Below are positions 33,740 through 42,270 of a stretch of DNA of 64,000 bases, one piece after another. The stretch covers positions 1 to 64,000 of the forward strand of contig VFJW01000070.1 in NCBI GenBank assembly GCA_009885845.1, read 5' to 3'. A program made the translations under genes and the position numbers. The first letter of the stretch is position 1. Each line of letters begins with the position of its first letter. The DNA comes from Geobacter sp. GTDB taxonomy: Bacteria > Desulfobacterota > Desulfuromonadia > Geobacterales > Pseudopelobacteraceae. Below the pieces are notes generated by a model. That model was not told the DNA's origin. It searched no databases and saw nothing but the letters and a program-made list of their open reading frames with translations.

Positions 33740-34375
33740 ATGACTGACCGTTACGACACATCAAACCTGATCGAAGACCAGTACGAACCTGACTCTAACG
33801 GTACGGTTCTGCGCAATAAACTAGGCATTGTCGATCCAGTTGAGATGGGAGTAAAAGAGACAAACTCTTTGTGGCGTGTGCAGAAAAAGCTGCTCGGTGA
33901 GATGTCGAGCGATCAATCGGTTACAGTGCAGGATATCTGCAATATTCATCGGCTCTGGTTGAAGGGCATATATCCGTGGGCCGGGCAGCTTCGATCAGTC
34001 AACATCAGTAAAGGCGGCTTTGATTTTGCTCAATCCAGATTCGTACCTACGTTGATGGACGAATTCGAACGTAAGCAGTTGCGCACATACACCCCATGCC
34101 GTTTTGAAAGCCGGGATGAGATTGACCACGCACTTGCTGAAGTGCATGTGGAGTTGATGCTGATCCATCCCTTCCGGGAAGGTAACGGTCGATTGGGACG
34201 CATAGTGGCAACATTAATGGCATTGCAGGCGGGCCTGCCAGTGCTTGATTTCAGCGAGTTGGATGGTGAGCGACGGGAAGAATACTATGCAGCAGTTCGT
34301 TCAGGAATGGATAGAAATTATCTGCCGATGAAGCGGTTGTTTGAAGATATTATCGAGAGGTCTTTGATGACTTAG
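33740..34375 (+). CDS. Fic-family toxin (AMPylase)
   Basis: The 211-residue protein carries the complete Fic motif HPFREGNGRLGR (about residues 148-159), the flap region (WAGQLRSVNISKGGFDFA) and the N-terminal helices of Doc/VbhT-like Fic proteins. It should transfer AMP from ATP to a target protein. It has no internal inhibitory SxxxE(G/N) helix, so it is a class I type needing a separate antitoxin; that antitoxin is encoded convergently at 34350-34544, overlapping its 3' end by 26 bp. It begins 11 bp after the broken tRNA-Asn. Confidence 0.9.
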   Translation: MTDRYDTSNLIEDQYEPDSNGTVLRNKLGIVDPVEMGVKETNSLWRVQKKLLGEMSSDQSVTVQDICNIHRLWLKGIYPWAGQLRSVNISKGGFDFAQSRFVPTLMDEFERKQLRTYTPCRFESRDEIDHALAEVHVELMLIHPFREGNGRLGRIVATLMALQAGLPVLDFSELDGERREEYYAAVRSGMDRNYLPMKRLFEDIIERSLMT

Positions 34376-34544
34376 TAGAATGTTTGAGGTCTTGTGATTT
34401 TGCAATAAATTGGCCTGTTGTTGCACTTCTTGTGACGCGAATCCCCTCAATAGCAGATGAGGACACCACATTCCGAACAAGGGCCTTGTCCCGCGTAGCG
34501 GGGTCCTTTAGGTAGGGATTAGTTTCAAGCAGTGACTTTTTCAT
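34350..34544 (-). CDS. Anti-Fic antitoxin (class I, SxxxEG motif)
   Basis: The 64-residue protein begins MKKSLLETNPYLKDPATRD, which I recognise from small proteins usually encoded just upstream of Fic genes, and has the inhibitory helix SSAIEG (S-x3-E-G) whose glutamate blocks ATP binding in Fic. Here the gene is on the opposite strand, after the Fic gene and overlapping its end by 26 bp, an unusual order. Its last residues (KHSTKSSKTSR) are encoded within the overlap and may not be native. Confidence 0.72.
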   Translation of the reverse strand: MKKSLLETNPYLKDPATRDKALVRNVVSSSAIEGIRVTRSATTGQFIAKSQDLKHSTKSSKTSR

Positions 34545-34713
34545 AAAGCTAACTATACCTTAAATCGAGCTGAAACGTGAGCGAAAAGTGGTCAGAAATG
34601 GATGTAAGTATATTAAAAGCGTAGCAATTCAGTTAATGATTGAAGTTATTCGCTTCTGACGAATTACGATTTAATTCGAGACTCCTTGAACAGCTGATGG
34701 AAACGGTTCAACT

Positions 34714-35217
34714 ATGCTCCTCCACTGCACCCAAAAACTTGCCGCCAAGCTGCCGCAGGTCTCGGCAATACCGCTTGCCGAAACAAACCCGCTGGGAAGC
34801 TGGCACGCCCATCTGTACACCTACGACCGCCGCCAATGCGTGCTGTTCTGCCATGACGAAAGCCGCTACTGCCTCTTTCTGCCGGGGCTGATCAAGGCCG
34901 ATTTCGCCAAACTCGGACAGTTGCACCGGGAACTTTTTCTGGCGACACTGGTAGCGCTGAACGTGCCGGATATGCTGCTAAATCGCGTGTCGCTGGCCTT
35001 GGGGTCGATGCAGTTTGACCGAAACACGGATCGCTCGGTGCTCGGTTCTCTGCGGACTGCGGATATTGATTTGAGCTGGCTGATACAAGATGAGCATGTT
35101 CTGGATTGCGACTTGCTGGCAGTAGCGTTGAGGCTTAATGACCGCCCAACGTCGGTGAAGGGGATGTGGTTTCATCCGGCTAAGGTAATGCTGGAGCGGA
35201 TTGATAAACTGAAATGA
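34714..35217 (+). CDS. Hypothetical protein, DUF6933-like
   Basis: The 167-residue soluble protein starts MLLHCTQKLAAKLPQ and continues with a WHAHLYTYDRRQCVLFCHDESRYCLFLPGL beta-rich segment. The pattern recalls small proteins annotated DUF6933 that occur on plasmids and islands, but I am not sure of the family. No catalytic motif is evident. The ATG is weakly supported by GGAAA 10-15 bases upstream. It is flanked by the anti-Fic gene and an operator-rich region, so it lies in accessory DNA. Confidence 0.5.
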   Translation: MLLHCTQKLAAKLPQVSAIPLAETNPLGSWHAHLYTYDRRQCVLFCHDESRYCLFLPGLIKADFAKLGQLHRELFLATLVALNVPDMLLNRVSLALGSMQFDRNTDRSVLGSLRTADIDLSWLIQDEHVLDCDLLAVALRLNDRPTSVKGMWFHPAKVMLERIDKLK

Positions 35218-35222
35218 TTCCT

Positions 35223-35328
35223 TTTGTACCAACTTCGGCTTAAATTACACATTATGTTGGTACAAATATTTTGTACCACAAATGCTAATTTAATGTTATT
35301 GTGTTGGTACAAATAGGAGGTTGTACCA
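35223..35328. promoter_or_regulatory. Operator array (TTGGTACAAA palindromes) over promoter and ribosome site
   Basis: Five copies of TGGTACAA in both orientations: TTTGTACCAAC at 35223-35233; a palindrome with 9-base arms TGGTACAAA / TTTGTACCA at 35258-35278; and 8-base arms TGGTACAA (35305-35312) and TTGTACCA (35321-35328) that enclose AGGAGG and end on the start codon. A promoter TTGTAC (35271-35276), 17-base spacer, TGTTAT (35294-35299) lies between them. The last pair could bind a repressor or hide the ribosome site in an RNA hairpin. Confidence 0.7.
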
Positions 35329-35657
35329 TGCCGGCAATGAAAAAAGACGAGAGTGTATTCAGGATGCTGCAGTCCGAACGTGACCGCTGCGCCCTCGTCG
35401 TGGATAAGATAAACCGGGAACTCGACAAGCTACCGAAAGGGTCGCTTGGGGATCGCAAGGTGCGCAGCCACGGCAAGGAGTATGTCTATCCATGCCTGCG
35501 CTACCGTGGCGAGTCAGGCGTAGTGTTTAAGCATCTCTCACCTGCTAAAGCCGAGGAAATCAAACCGGCGCTTGAAAGACGGAAGAAACTGCAAGGCGAC
35601 CTGAAGGCTAACAAGAGACGTATTTCCACTCTGAATGCCGTTCTACTCAAGGGTTAG
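35328..35657 (+). CDS. Hypothetical partner protein of the nucleotidyltransferase
   Basis: The 109-residue basic protein has heptad-like helices at both ends (FRMLQSERDRCALVVDKINRELDKL and KPALERRKKLQGDLKANKRRISTL) around a short beta region (KEYVYPCLRYRGESGVVFKHLS). It is not assigned to a family. AGGAGG 7 bases upstream fixes ATG 35328. It is followed after 5 bp by a nucleotidyltransferase-fold gene and preceded by a dense operator array, the layout of a toxin-antitoxin or AbiE-like module in which this protein may be the regulator. That role is inferred. Confidence 0.6.
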   Translation: MPAMKKDESVFRMLQSERDRCALVVDKINRELDKLPKGSLGDRKVRSHGKEYVYPCLRYRGESGVVFKHLSPAKAEEIKPALERRKKLQGDLKANKRRISTLNAVLLKG

Positions 35658-35662
35658 CCAAT

Positions 35663-36355
35663 ATGGACATTGTTTTCAAACATACCCCGTTTGTCCAGCC
35701 GATTACTGATCTGCTGAGGGAGCTGGATCGGATCACGTTTTTCTCCCACGGCCTGCTGATCGGCAGCTGGCCGATGACAATCTATGCCGATCACTTCACG
35801 CTTGCCTATGCCTTGACAACCTACGACATCGATTTTGCGGTGGAGCATGCCGTAAAGGTTCCGTCAAAAAAGAGCGAAACGATTCCCGAAGTCCTGGATC
35901 GCCTCGGATATACGCCGATCAAGGATTACTCAGGCATCGAAACGTTTCTTCACGGTACGTTCGAGGTTGAATTCATTACCCATCGTCGGGGAGGTGAGGC
36001 CCCGCCCTCTGTCGTTATCCCGCCCTGGAAGGTGTCGGCACAACCGTTGCCGTTCATCGACATGCTTTTCATCAGGCCAAATACGGTGACAATCGAAGAT
36101 TTCAGCATCCGGATTCCTTCTCCGGAAGCGTTTGTTGTGCACAAGCTGATTATTGCCCAGAGACGTACTGGAAAAGATAAAGAGGCCAAGAAGGAAAAAG
36201 ACCTGCAACAATGTTCAGCGCTTGTGGAGATTATACAAGACGAAGAGATCCAACGAATAGTGAGCGAATACCGATTGTCAAAGGATATCCGGAAAGCAAT
36301 TCAGGCATCCTGTGTGGCTATCGATTTTCCACTACAGATGCTAGATGTTTTATAG
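35663..36355 (+). CDS. Nucleotidyltransferase-fold protein, GSU2403/PF12281-like
   Basis: The 230-residue protein has a minimal nucleotidyltransferase core: LLIGSWPMTIYADHF, then TYDIDFAVE with the DxD metal pair, and a further acidic strand (TFEVEFITHRRG). The C-terminal helical part (EAFVVHKLIIAQRRTGKDKEAKKEKDLQQC) matches the family first named from a Geobacter gene. Such proteins may act as AbiEii-like toxins that modify tRNA or other targets, which is inference here. It lies 5 bp after the small gene at 35328 and shares its promoter. Confidence 0.72.
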   Translation: MDIVFKHTPFVQPITDLLRELDRITFFSHGLLIGSWPMTIYADHFTLAYALTTYDIDFAVEHAVKVPSKKSETIPEVLDRLGYTPIKDYSGIETFLHGTFEVEFITHRRGGEAPPSVVIPPWKVSAQPLPFIDMLFIRPNTVTIEDFSIRIPSPEAFVVHKLIIAQRRTGKDKEAKKEKDLQQCSALVEIIQDEEIQRIVSEYRLSKDIRKAIQASCVAIDFPLQMLDVL

Positions 36356-36457
36356 GATTGTGGTGGAAATTAGGCACGTTTTTGAGCCACCGGCATACAA
36401 CAGGCCACGGCTTAGAAGGCCGTTGCTCTAATCAAACACAATGAAACGAGACCATAC

Positions 36458-37939
36458 ATGACCCCAGCTGCAATCGTACAAAAACTCTGGAACTACTGCA
36501 ACGTCCTCCGCGATGACGGGATGAGCTATGGCGACTACGTCGAGCAACTCACATTCCTGCTCTTCCTCAAGATGGCCGACGAGCGCACCAAGAAGCCCTA
36601 CAATCAGACAAGCCCGGTTCCGGCCGGTTACGACTGGCCCAGCCTGCTGAAACTGGACGGCGATGAACTGTTCGACCACTACCGCCACACCCTGGAAAAG
36701 CTGGGGCAGGAAAAAGGACTCTTGGGGCTGATCTTCGGCCGCGCCCAGAACAAGTTCCAGGACCCGGCCAAACTGCGCCGCCTGCTGGTTGATCTGCTGG
36801 ATAAGGAAAACTGGTCAATCATGAGCGCCGATGTCAAGGGGGACGCCTACGAAGGGCTGCTGGAGAAGAATGCCCAGGATACCAAGAGCGGCGCCGGGCA
36901 GTACTTCACCCCGCGCCCGCTGATCCAGGCGATGGTGGATGTGATGGCACCACGGCCCAAAGAGACAGTCTGCGACCCGGCCTGCGGCACCGGTGGCTTC
37001 CTGCTGGCTGCCCACGATTATGTGACCAAACACCACAAGCTGGACCGGGAGGATAAACTATTTCTGGACACCAAGGCGTTGCGTGCCTGGGAGCTGGTGC
37101 ATGCCACGGCACGGCTGTGTGCCATGAACCTGATGCTGCACGGTATCGGTGGGGAAAAGCTGCCTCTAACGGTGGGGGATTCGCTGGCTTCCGATCCGGG
37201 CGAGCGCTTCGAGATGGTCCTGACCAATCCTCCCTTCGGCAAGAAGAGTTCCACTACCATCCTTGGACCGGACGGCAAGGCCTACAGCGAGAAGGAGACC
37301 ATCGAGCGCGACGATTTCTGGTCTACCACCTCCAACAAACAGCTGAACTTCATCCAGCATATCAAGACCCTGTTGAAGCAGCATGGACGAGCCGCCGTGG
37401 TTGTGCCGGACAATGTGCTCTTTGAAGGTGGTGCCGGTGAGACCATCCGTCGCAAACTGCTGCAGGAGTGCGACGTGCACACTCTGCTGCGCCTCCCCAC
37501 CGGCCTGTTCTACGCCCAGGGGGTCAAGGCCAACGTGATCTTCTTCGACAAAAAACCGGCCAGCGAAACACCCTGGACGAAGCGGCTCTGGATTTACGAC
37601 CTGCGCACCAACCTGCACTTCACCCTCAAGACCAACCCGCTCCAGCGCCGGGACCTTGACGAGTTCGTGACCCTCTACAACCCGGCCAACCGTCATGAAC
37701 GGATTGCCACCTGGAGCGAGGAGGATTCTGCCGGTCGCTGGCGGTCATACGACTACACCGACTTGATGGCCCGCGACAAGGCCAGCCTTGACATCTTCTG
37801 GCTTCGGGACGAAAGTCTGGAAAACTCGGATAACCTACCCGAACCGGGTGTCATCGCCCGCGACATGGTCGCTGATCTGGAAAGTGCCTTGGAACAATTA
37901 AAACTAATCGTTGATGATCTAGGGGAACCTGATGAATAA
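36458..37939 (+). CDS. hsdM: Type I restriction-modification DNA methyltransferase HsdM (orphan)
   Basis: At 493 aa it is a complete N6-adenine methyltransferase: the HsdM N-terminal domain (IVQKLWNYCNVLRDDGMSYGDYVEQLTFLLFLKMADE), the SAM motif (DPACGTGGFLLAA, about residue 170) and the catalytic NPPF in MVLTNPPFGKK. It normally works with HsdS and HsdR. Neither is present: the gene runs straight into a HIT gene with an 8-bp overlap, and only an HsdR start remnant exists 4 kb upstream. Without HsdS it has no target recognition, so it is probably a relic or uses a distant HsdS. Confidence 0.93.
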   Translation: MTPAAIVQKLWNYCNVLRDDGMSYGDYVEQLTFLLFLKMADERTKKPYNQTSPVPAGYDWPSLLKLDGDELFDHYRHTLEKLGQEKGLLGLIFGRAQNKFQDPAKLRRLLVDLLDKENWSIMSADVKGDAYEGLLEKNAQDTKSGAGQYFTPRPLIQAMVDVMAPRPKETVCDPACGTGGFLLAAHDYVTKHHKLDREDKLFLDTKALRAWELVHATARLCAMNLMLHGIGGEKLPLTVGDSLASDPGERFEMVLTNPPFGKKSSTTILGPDGKAYSEKETIERDDFWSTTSNKQLNFIQHIKTLLKQHGRAAVVVPDNVLFEGGAGETIRRKLLQECDVHTLLRLPTGLFYAQGVKANVIFFDKKPASETPWTKRLWIYDLRTNLHFTLKTNPLQRRDLDEFVTLYNPANRHERIATWSEEDSAGRWRSYDYTDLMARDKASLDIFWLRDESLENSDNLPEPGVIARDMVADLESALEQLKLIVDDLGEPDE

Positions 37940-38351
37940 TACCGACTGCCCGATGTGCCGACGCTGGGAAGAAGAAAAGGAGCTGCGGGTTATCGAACTG
38001 CCGCACTCCTACGTCACCCTCAACCGGGACCAGTTTTTCCCGGGGTATACGCTGTTGTTTACCAAAAATCATGTCACCGAGCTGTTCCACCTTGACCGTG
38101 ATCTGCGCAGCGCATTGATGGAAGAGGTGTCTCTCGTGGCAGAGGCACTTTTCTCAGTATATAAACCGGCCAAGATGAATTATGAGCTGTTGGGAAATAT
38201 GGTGCCTCATATCCACTGGCACATTGTGCCGCGCTTCTCATCCGAACCGCTCTGGCCGCGCCCGATCTGGGCCGGGCCGCATGAGGAAGTGATGCTTGCT
38301 CCCCACGAATACCACACACAAATTGAACTTATCCGGAGTGCCATTCGATGA
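37932..38351 (+). CDS. HIT-family hydrolase
   Basis: The 139-residue protein has the histidine triad HIHWHIVP and the supporting NHVTE and N-terminal CPMC (a zinc-type cysteine pair) of HIT proteins that hydrolyse nucleoside phosphoramidates and dinucleotides. The exact substrate is unknown. It overlaps the hsdM end by 8 bp and the M16 protease start by 4 bp. The M16 coupling is likely the native arrangement, whereas the hsdM overlap marks the edge of the accessory island. Confidence 0.9.
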   Translation: MNNTDCPMCRRWEEEKELRVIELPHSYVTLNRDQFFPGYTLLFTKNHVTELFHLDRDLRSALMEEVSLVAEALFSVYKPAKMNYELLGNMVPHIHWHIVPRFSSEPLWPRPIWAGPHEEVMLAPHEYHTQIELIRSAIR

Positions 38352-39649
38352 TCCGCCCTTTTCTGAATACGCTTGCAAACGGCCTGCGGGTCGTCTGCGT
38401 TGAAATGCCGCATCTGCACGCCGCTGAACTTGCAATCTACCTCAAAGTCGGCGGTCGCAATGACCCGCCCGGCCGGGAAGGTCTTTCCCACTTTCTGGAG
38501 CATATCCTGTTTCGGGGAACAGCCGAATTCCCCTCGTCGCTGGCGATCGAATCTGCCTTCGAGATTATCGGCGGCGCCCCGAACGCTGCCACCGATGCAG
38601 AATCAACCTACTATTATTCACGGGTACACCCGGACAGTTTCAGGCGCGGCATGGAAATATTTGCTTCCATGCTGACAAAGCCTTTATTGAAAGGGATCGA
38701 TATTGAAAAGCGGATCATCGCCGAGGAAGCGCGGGAGGACCTGAACGAACAGGGAGAAGAGGTCAATCCTGATACTATTGTCAGTCGGATGCTCTGGCCC
38801 CACCACCCGCTGGGAATGCCGACTATCGGCACTCTTGCAAGCATCGCCGCCATTGACCGGAGCGATCTCGAAACACATTTGAAAAACTATTATGTTCCGG
38901 CAAATGCGGTTCTGGTTGTATCGGGACCGGTTAAGAGTACTGATGTTCTGGCCGCTGCCCGGGAGTGTTTTGGACAGTGGTCCGACCTGCGCCGTCCGGA
39001 AACCCCTCTGGTGACACTGCGACAATTTTCACCGCAGATTTGCACGGTTCAGGATTCTGACAGTCAGATGAATCTGCAGTTGGCATTCCTCGGCTTTGCT
39101 CGCGATGACCGCCGCTTTATGGCACTCCGGTTCTTACGCCGTATTCTTGCCGGCGGCGGTAGTTCCCGCCTGCATTTACGTCTGCGGGAGGAGTTGGGCA
39201 TAGTCTATTCCGTGGACGGTGCAATCGGCGCCTACGACGAAACCGGCTGTCTGGCCTTTGATCTCTCCACGGCCCCTGAAACGCTGATACACGCTATTGA
39301 AGCGGCATTTGAAGAACTGCTCCGCATAACCGTTACTCCCGTTCCTGACGACGAACTGGAGCGGATTCGCAATTCCTATATTTTTGATCTCGAGTTCAGC
39401 CGCGATTCGGCCTATGAGATGGGTGGACGATATGGGTGGGGTGAGCTGATGGGGGTTGTACGGAGCATTGAGGAAGATCAGCGCGAAGCACAACGGATCA
39501 CCGCCGCAGATCTTCAGGAAACCGCCCGTGCCCTGCTGGCTCCGGAAAATCTTCGCCTGGTTGCGGTAGGGCCGTGGAAGCGAGGCATGAAGAAACGGCT
39601 GCAGGAACTGGTATGCAGCTTTGAAAAACGTTTTATTCCATTGACGTAA
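38348..39649 (+). CDS. M16-family zinc protease (processing-protease type)
   Basis: The 433-residue protein has the inverted zinc motif in GLSHFLEHILFRGT, the distal glutamate segment (EKRIIAEEAREDLNEQGEE) and the C-terminal M16 half (SSRLHLRLREELGIVYSVDGAIGAYDETG). It has no signal peptide, so it should be cytoplasmic, like the M16 proteases encoded beside pnp in other bacteria. Both halves are in one chain, unlike the split pair at 16.3-19.2 kb. It is coupled to the HIT gene by a 4-bp overlap. Confidence 0.92.
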   Translation: MIRPFLNTLANGLRVVCVEMPHLHAAELAIYLKVGGRNDPPGREGLSHFLEHILFRGTAEFPSSLAIESAFEIIGGAPNAATDAESTYYYSRVHPDSFRRGMEIFASMLTKPLLKGIDIEKRIIAEEAREDLNEQGEEVNPDTIVSRMLWPHHPLGMPTIGTLASIAAIDRSDLETHLKNYYVPANAVLVVSGPVKSTDVLAAARECFGQWSDLRRPETPLVTLRQFSPQICTVQDSDSQMNLQLAFLGFARDDRRFMALRFLRRILAGGGSSRLHLRLREELGIVYSVDGAIGAYDETGCLAFDLSTAPETLIHAIEAAFEELLRITVTPVPDDELERIRNSYIFDLEFSRDSAYEMGGRYGWGELMGVVRSIEEDQREAQRITAADLQETARALLAPENLRLVAVGPWKRGMKKRLQELVCSFEKRFIPLT

Positions 39650-39653
39650 AAAG

Positions 39654-41099
39654 TCAGTATTTTGTCTCCAGAACGGTCATCTTGATCCGGCCGATAATGG
39701 TAATAATCGGTGCCATATCTTCCGGGAGATGACCTTCCAAAAGCTTGAGATGAGTAGGATCGGCCGGGAGCTGATTGTATGTGGGATCAACCGGGATCCA
39801 GCGATCTCCAATAAAACTCTCGCTCCAGCTGTGATAGAGAAAACCCTTCCCTTCCAGATATACCAGACCGGAAACAAAACGCGTTGGAATGCCCGCGGCC
39901 CGCGCCAGTGCGGTGTAGAGCCGGGCATGCGACTGACAGTTGCCGCTCTTTGAAGCAAAGCTCTGTACTGCGCTGCCGCTGTCATCAATCGTGTCTTTCA
40001 ACCAGTCAGATGTCCAGGAGGCCAGAACTTTAGCCAGTTCTTCCTGAGTTTTGACCCCTTCAGCGAGGTCTTTGGCCTGGGCTTTGATCTCGGGCGCATC
40101 GGATTCGATCTTGTCAGCAGGTTGCAGCTCAGCGTCAGTCGGCTTCTGCGATCCTGATGCTTTGGATTTCTGAGCGAGAGAACCGGTTTTAAAGATTACC
40201 CGGCCATTACCGTTTTTTTCTACCTGCTGCCCCCCATCCTGCAGCAGCGGAAGAGCATCATTCCAGTTACTGATTTCGACGGACAGACCGATCAACTTCT
40301 TCGGCTCCGCCAGCGGCGGCTGTACACGTACCAGACTGAAGTCATAAATCAGATCCTTCTTGGCAAGCGCCCAATCACCAATAAAGGTACCGAGTGCTTT
40401 TGGTTGTTCCGCCCTGGTCGTGACCAGACCTTCACGAACCGATTCCTCAAGCGTATTCCCCAGGCTGTCAACCCAGACATCGTTGGTTACATACGGATAC
40501 AGATTGTTGCGGAGCTTGAGCGCAGGCTGACCGTCGGTCGTTCTGTCCTCACCAATGACAGTGACTTGTATTTCCTTTATTTTCAGCTCTTCCGGGTTGA
40601 ACACTTGCACTTTATACACCGCTCCCGCTGCTGCTGAACGCATAAGAGGATACATATTAAGAGCGGAACCGGGATATATCTCACCTTTTAATTTGAGAAT
40701 CTTAGCCGTTGTTTTGCCGTTAACACTGCTTTTAATGTGGAGGGCACTGCCACTTACCGTGCCGCTATCATGCGATAAAGAACCGTTGATCGTCTTGTCG
40801 ATATCAAATGACCGGAGTGCCAGATTTTTTGAAACCAGATACGTTTCGCGCATTGAAATCTCTTTGGAAAAAGTCATTACTTTCATCCGGACGCTTCCGT
40901 ATCCCTCCATCCGGTAGCCATCCTCAGATGTGTCAATCCGTTGCCGATAAAATCCGACCCGCTCACTGTTAACATAAATGCCGAACCAGCGTTCAGAGAG
41001 CGGTGGGGCGGCAATTGTGCCGAATGGCGCAGCCAGGGCGTTCAGGCCGCAACAGAAGGCGAACATACATACAACGAAACAGGTGATATATCTGGTCAT
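39654..41099 (-). CDS. Exported transglutaminase-like protein
   Basis: A signal peptide (YITCFVVCMFAFCCGLNALA) precedes a 250-residue N-terminal domain and a transglutaminase core near residues 370-440: Cys in SGNCQSHARLYTALARAAGIPTRFV, His in FLYHSWSESF, and Asp in WIPVDPTYNQ. These form the papain-like triad of bacterial transglutaminase-like peptidases. It should act in the periplasm; the substrate is unknown. It is convergent with the M16 gene, with a 4-bp gap between stops. Confidence 0.88.
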   Translation of the reverse strand: MTRYITCFVVCMFAFCCGLNALAAPFGTIAAPPLSERWFGIYVNSERVGFYRQRIDTSEDGYRMEGYGSVRMKVMTFSKEISMRETYLVSKNLALRSFDIDKTINGSLSHDSGTVSGSALHIKSSVNGKTTAKILKLKGEIYPGSALNMYPLMRSAAAGAVYKVQVFNPEELKIKEIQVTVIGEDRTTDGQPALKLRNNLYPYVTNDVWVDSLGNTLEESVREGLVTTRAEQPKALGTFIGDWALAKKDLIYDFSLVRVQPPLAEPKKLIGLSVEISNWNDALPLLQDGGQQVEKNGNGRVIFKTGSLAQKSKASGSQKPTDAELQPADKIESDAPEIKAQAKDLAEGVKTQEELAKVLASWTSDWLKDTIDDSGSAVQSFASKSGNCQSHARLYTALARAAGIPTRFVSGLVYLEGKGFLYHSWSESFIGDRWIPVDPTYNQLPADPTHLKLLEGHLPEDMAPIITIIGRIKMTVLETKY

Positions 41100-41130
41100 A
41101 AAAATTCCCTTAACATCGCATATACGGAAG

Positions 41131-41176
41131 CGCCACCTGCAATCAACCTCTTGTGAAGGGCTGATGGTAGGTGGCG
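41131..41176. terminator. Stem-loop between the transglutaminase and diguanylate cyclase genes
   Basis: Perfect 8-base arms CGCCACCT (41131-41138) and AGGTGGCG (41169-41176). No T run follows on either side, so it is a terminator of doubtful strength or another structured element just past the cyclase stop. Confidence 0.35.
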
Positions 41177-41215
41177 AAGTAACGTCGGGTTGGGTTGATG
41201 TGATTCGAGATGGAA

Positions 41216-42193
41216 CTATGAACTCTGCATGGTCGTTTCAGTATGGATGTCTGAGGCGGAACCGGCTGAAAAGGCAGCTTCGTGAAACTCAACCCGGTTT
41301 CTGCCATTGGCTTTTGCCCGGTACAGGGCGTCATCGGCAATTTTGATAAATCCGTCGACGGTAGTGGTGTCCTCCTTAGAAAAACTGGCAACTCCCAGGC
41401 TGACCGTAAGATTAAGTGTGTCCAGCGGGGAGTCAAATCGGGCGCTCTGTACCGCCTGACGGATCCGGTCGGCCACAAAAACAGATTCCTTCAATGTTGA
41501 ATCCGGCAGAATAGCGACAAATTCTTCGCCGCCATATCGAGCGGCACAGTCATAGGTGCGCAACTCTTTCTGCAGCAGCAAAGCCACTTTCTGCAGTACT
41601 GTATCACCTTTCTGATGCCCGTAATCATCATTAACCCGCTTGAAATGGTCGATGTCAAGCAGGATCAGTGACAGCGTGCCACCCTTGCGGATACTGCGCT
41701 GCATCTCTTTGTCAAGCGCTTCCATCATGTAACGGCGGTTAAAGAGGCCGGTCAGGTGATCGGTGTTGGAAAGCTCAAGCAGCCGTTCATTGGAGCGCTT
41801 CAGCTCATCCTGCAGTTTTTTTATTTTGAGGTGGACCTTAACCCGCGCAACCAGTTCATCATGGTCAAACGGTTTGGTGATATAATCGCTGGCGCCCTGT
41901 TCAAGCCCTTTTACCTTTCTCTCTTTATCGTCTCTCCCGGTCAGGATAATGACCGGAACATCCTGAAAATCGGGGCGACCTTTCAGCATACTCAGAAATT
42001 TGAAGCCATCCATGCGCGGCATTTCCAGATCGCACAGAATGATATCCACGGGATTTGTGAGGAGTTTCTTGAACCCCTCCAGACCATCTTCCGCTTCAAA
42101 ATAGCGGGTAAAAAGGTTAAAAGACTCAAGAGTCCGGATGATCTGTTCCCGGACGGTAACCGAATCATCTATTATTAAGACAGTGGCCGACAT
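41216..42193 (-). CDS. Response regulator diguanylate cyclase (receiver-GGDEF)
   Basis: The 325-residue protein has a receiver (residues 1-125; phospho-Asp in IILCDLEMPRMDG), a coiled-coil linker (KIKKLQDELKRSNERLLELSN) and a GGDEF domain with the active GGEEF motif. An RxxD inhibitory site (RTYD) lies five residues before GGEEF, so product inhibition by cyclic di-GMP is expected. It should make c-di-GMP, or a related cyclic dinucleotide, when phosphorylated. No EAL domain or partner kinase is adjacent. Confidence 0.95.
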   Translation of the reverse strand: MSATVLIIDDSVTVREQIIRTLESFNLFTRYFEAEDGLEGFKKLLTNPVDIILCDLEMPRMDGFKFLSMLKGRPDFQDVPVIILTGRDDKERKVKGLEQGASDYITKPFDHDELVARVKVHLKIKKLQDELKRSNERLLELSNTDHLTGLFNRRYMMEALDKEMQRSIRKGGTLSLILLDIDHFKRVNDDYGHQKGDTVLQKVALLLQKELRTYDCAARYGGEEFVAILPDSTLKESVFVADRIRQAVQSARFDSPLDTLNLTVSLGVASFSKEDTTTVDGFIKIADDALYRAKANGRNRVEFHEAAFSAGSASDIHTETTMQSS

Positions 42194-42270
42194 GGGGAGA
42201 GAGTGTAGCCGAACTCATAGCGAAACTCAATTAATAAAACTGCTGTCTCTGCAGGAATATATTTATCAAA

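Noticed and set aside
34640-34891. 83-codon frame upstream of the DUF6933-like gene
   Set aside because: It overlaps the better-supported frame at 34714 for most of its length and has a Ser/Thr/Ala/Cys composition typical of a shadow frame.
41216-41346. Plus-strand frame with CGTGAAACTCAACCCGG, similar to the intergenic repeat
   Set aside because: This lies within the diguanylate cyclase coding sequence; the likeness to GTGAAACGCAAC is short and explained by codons.
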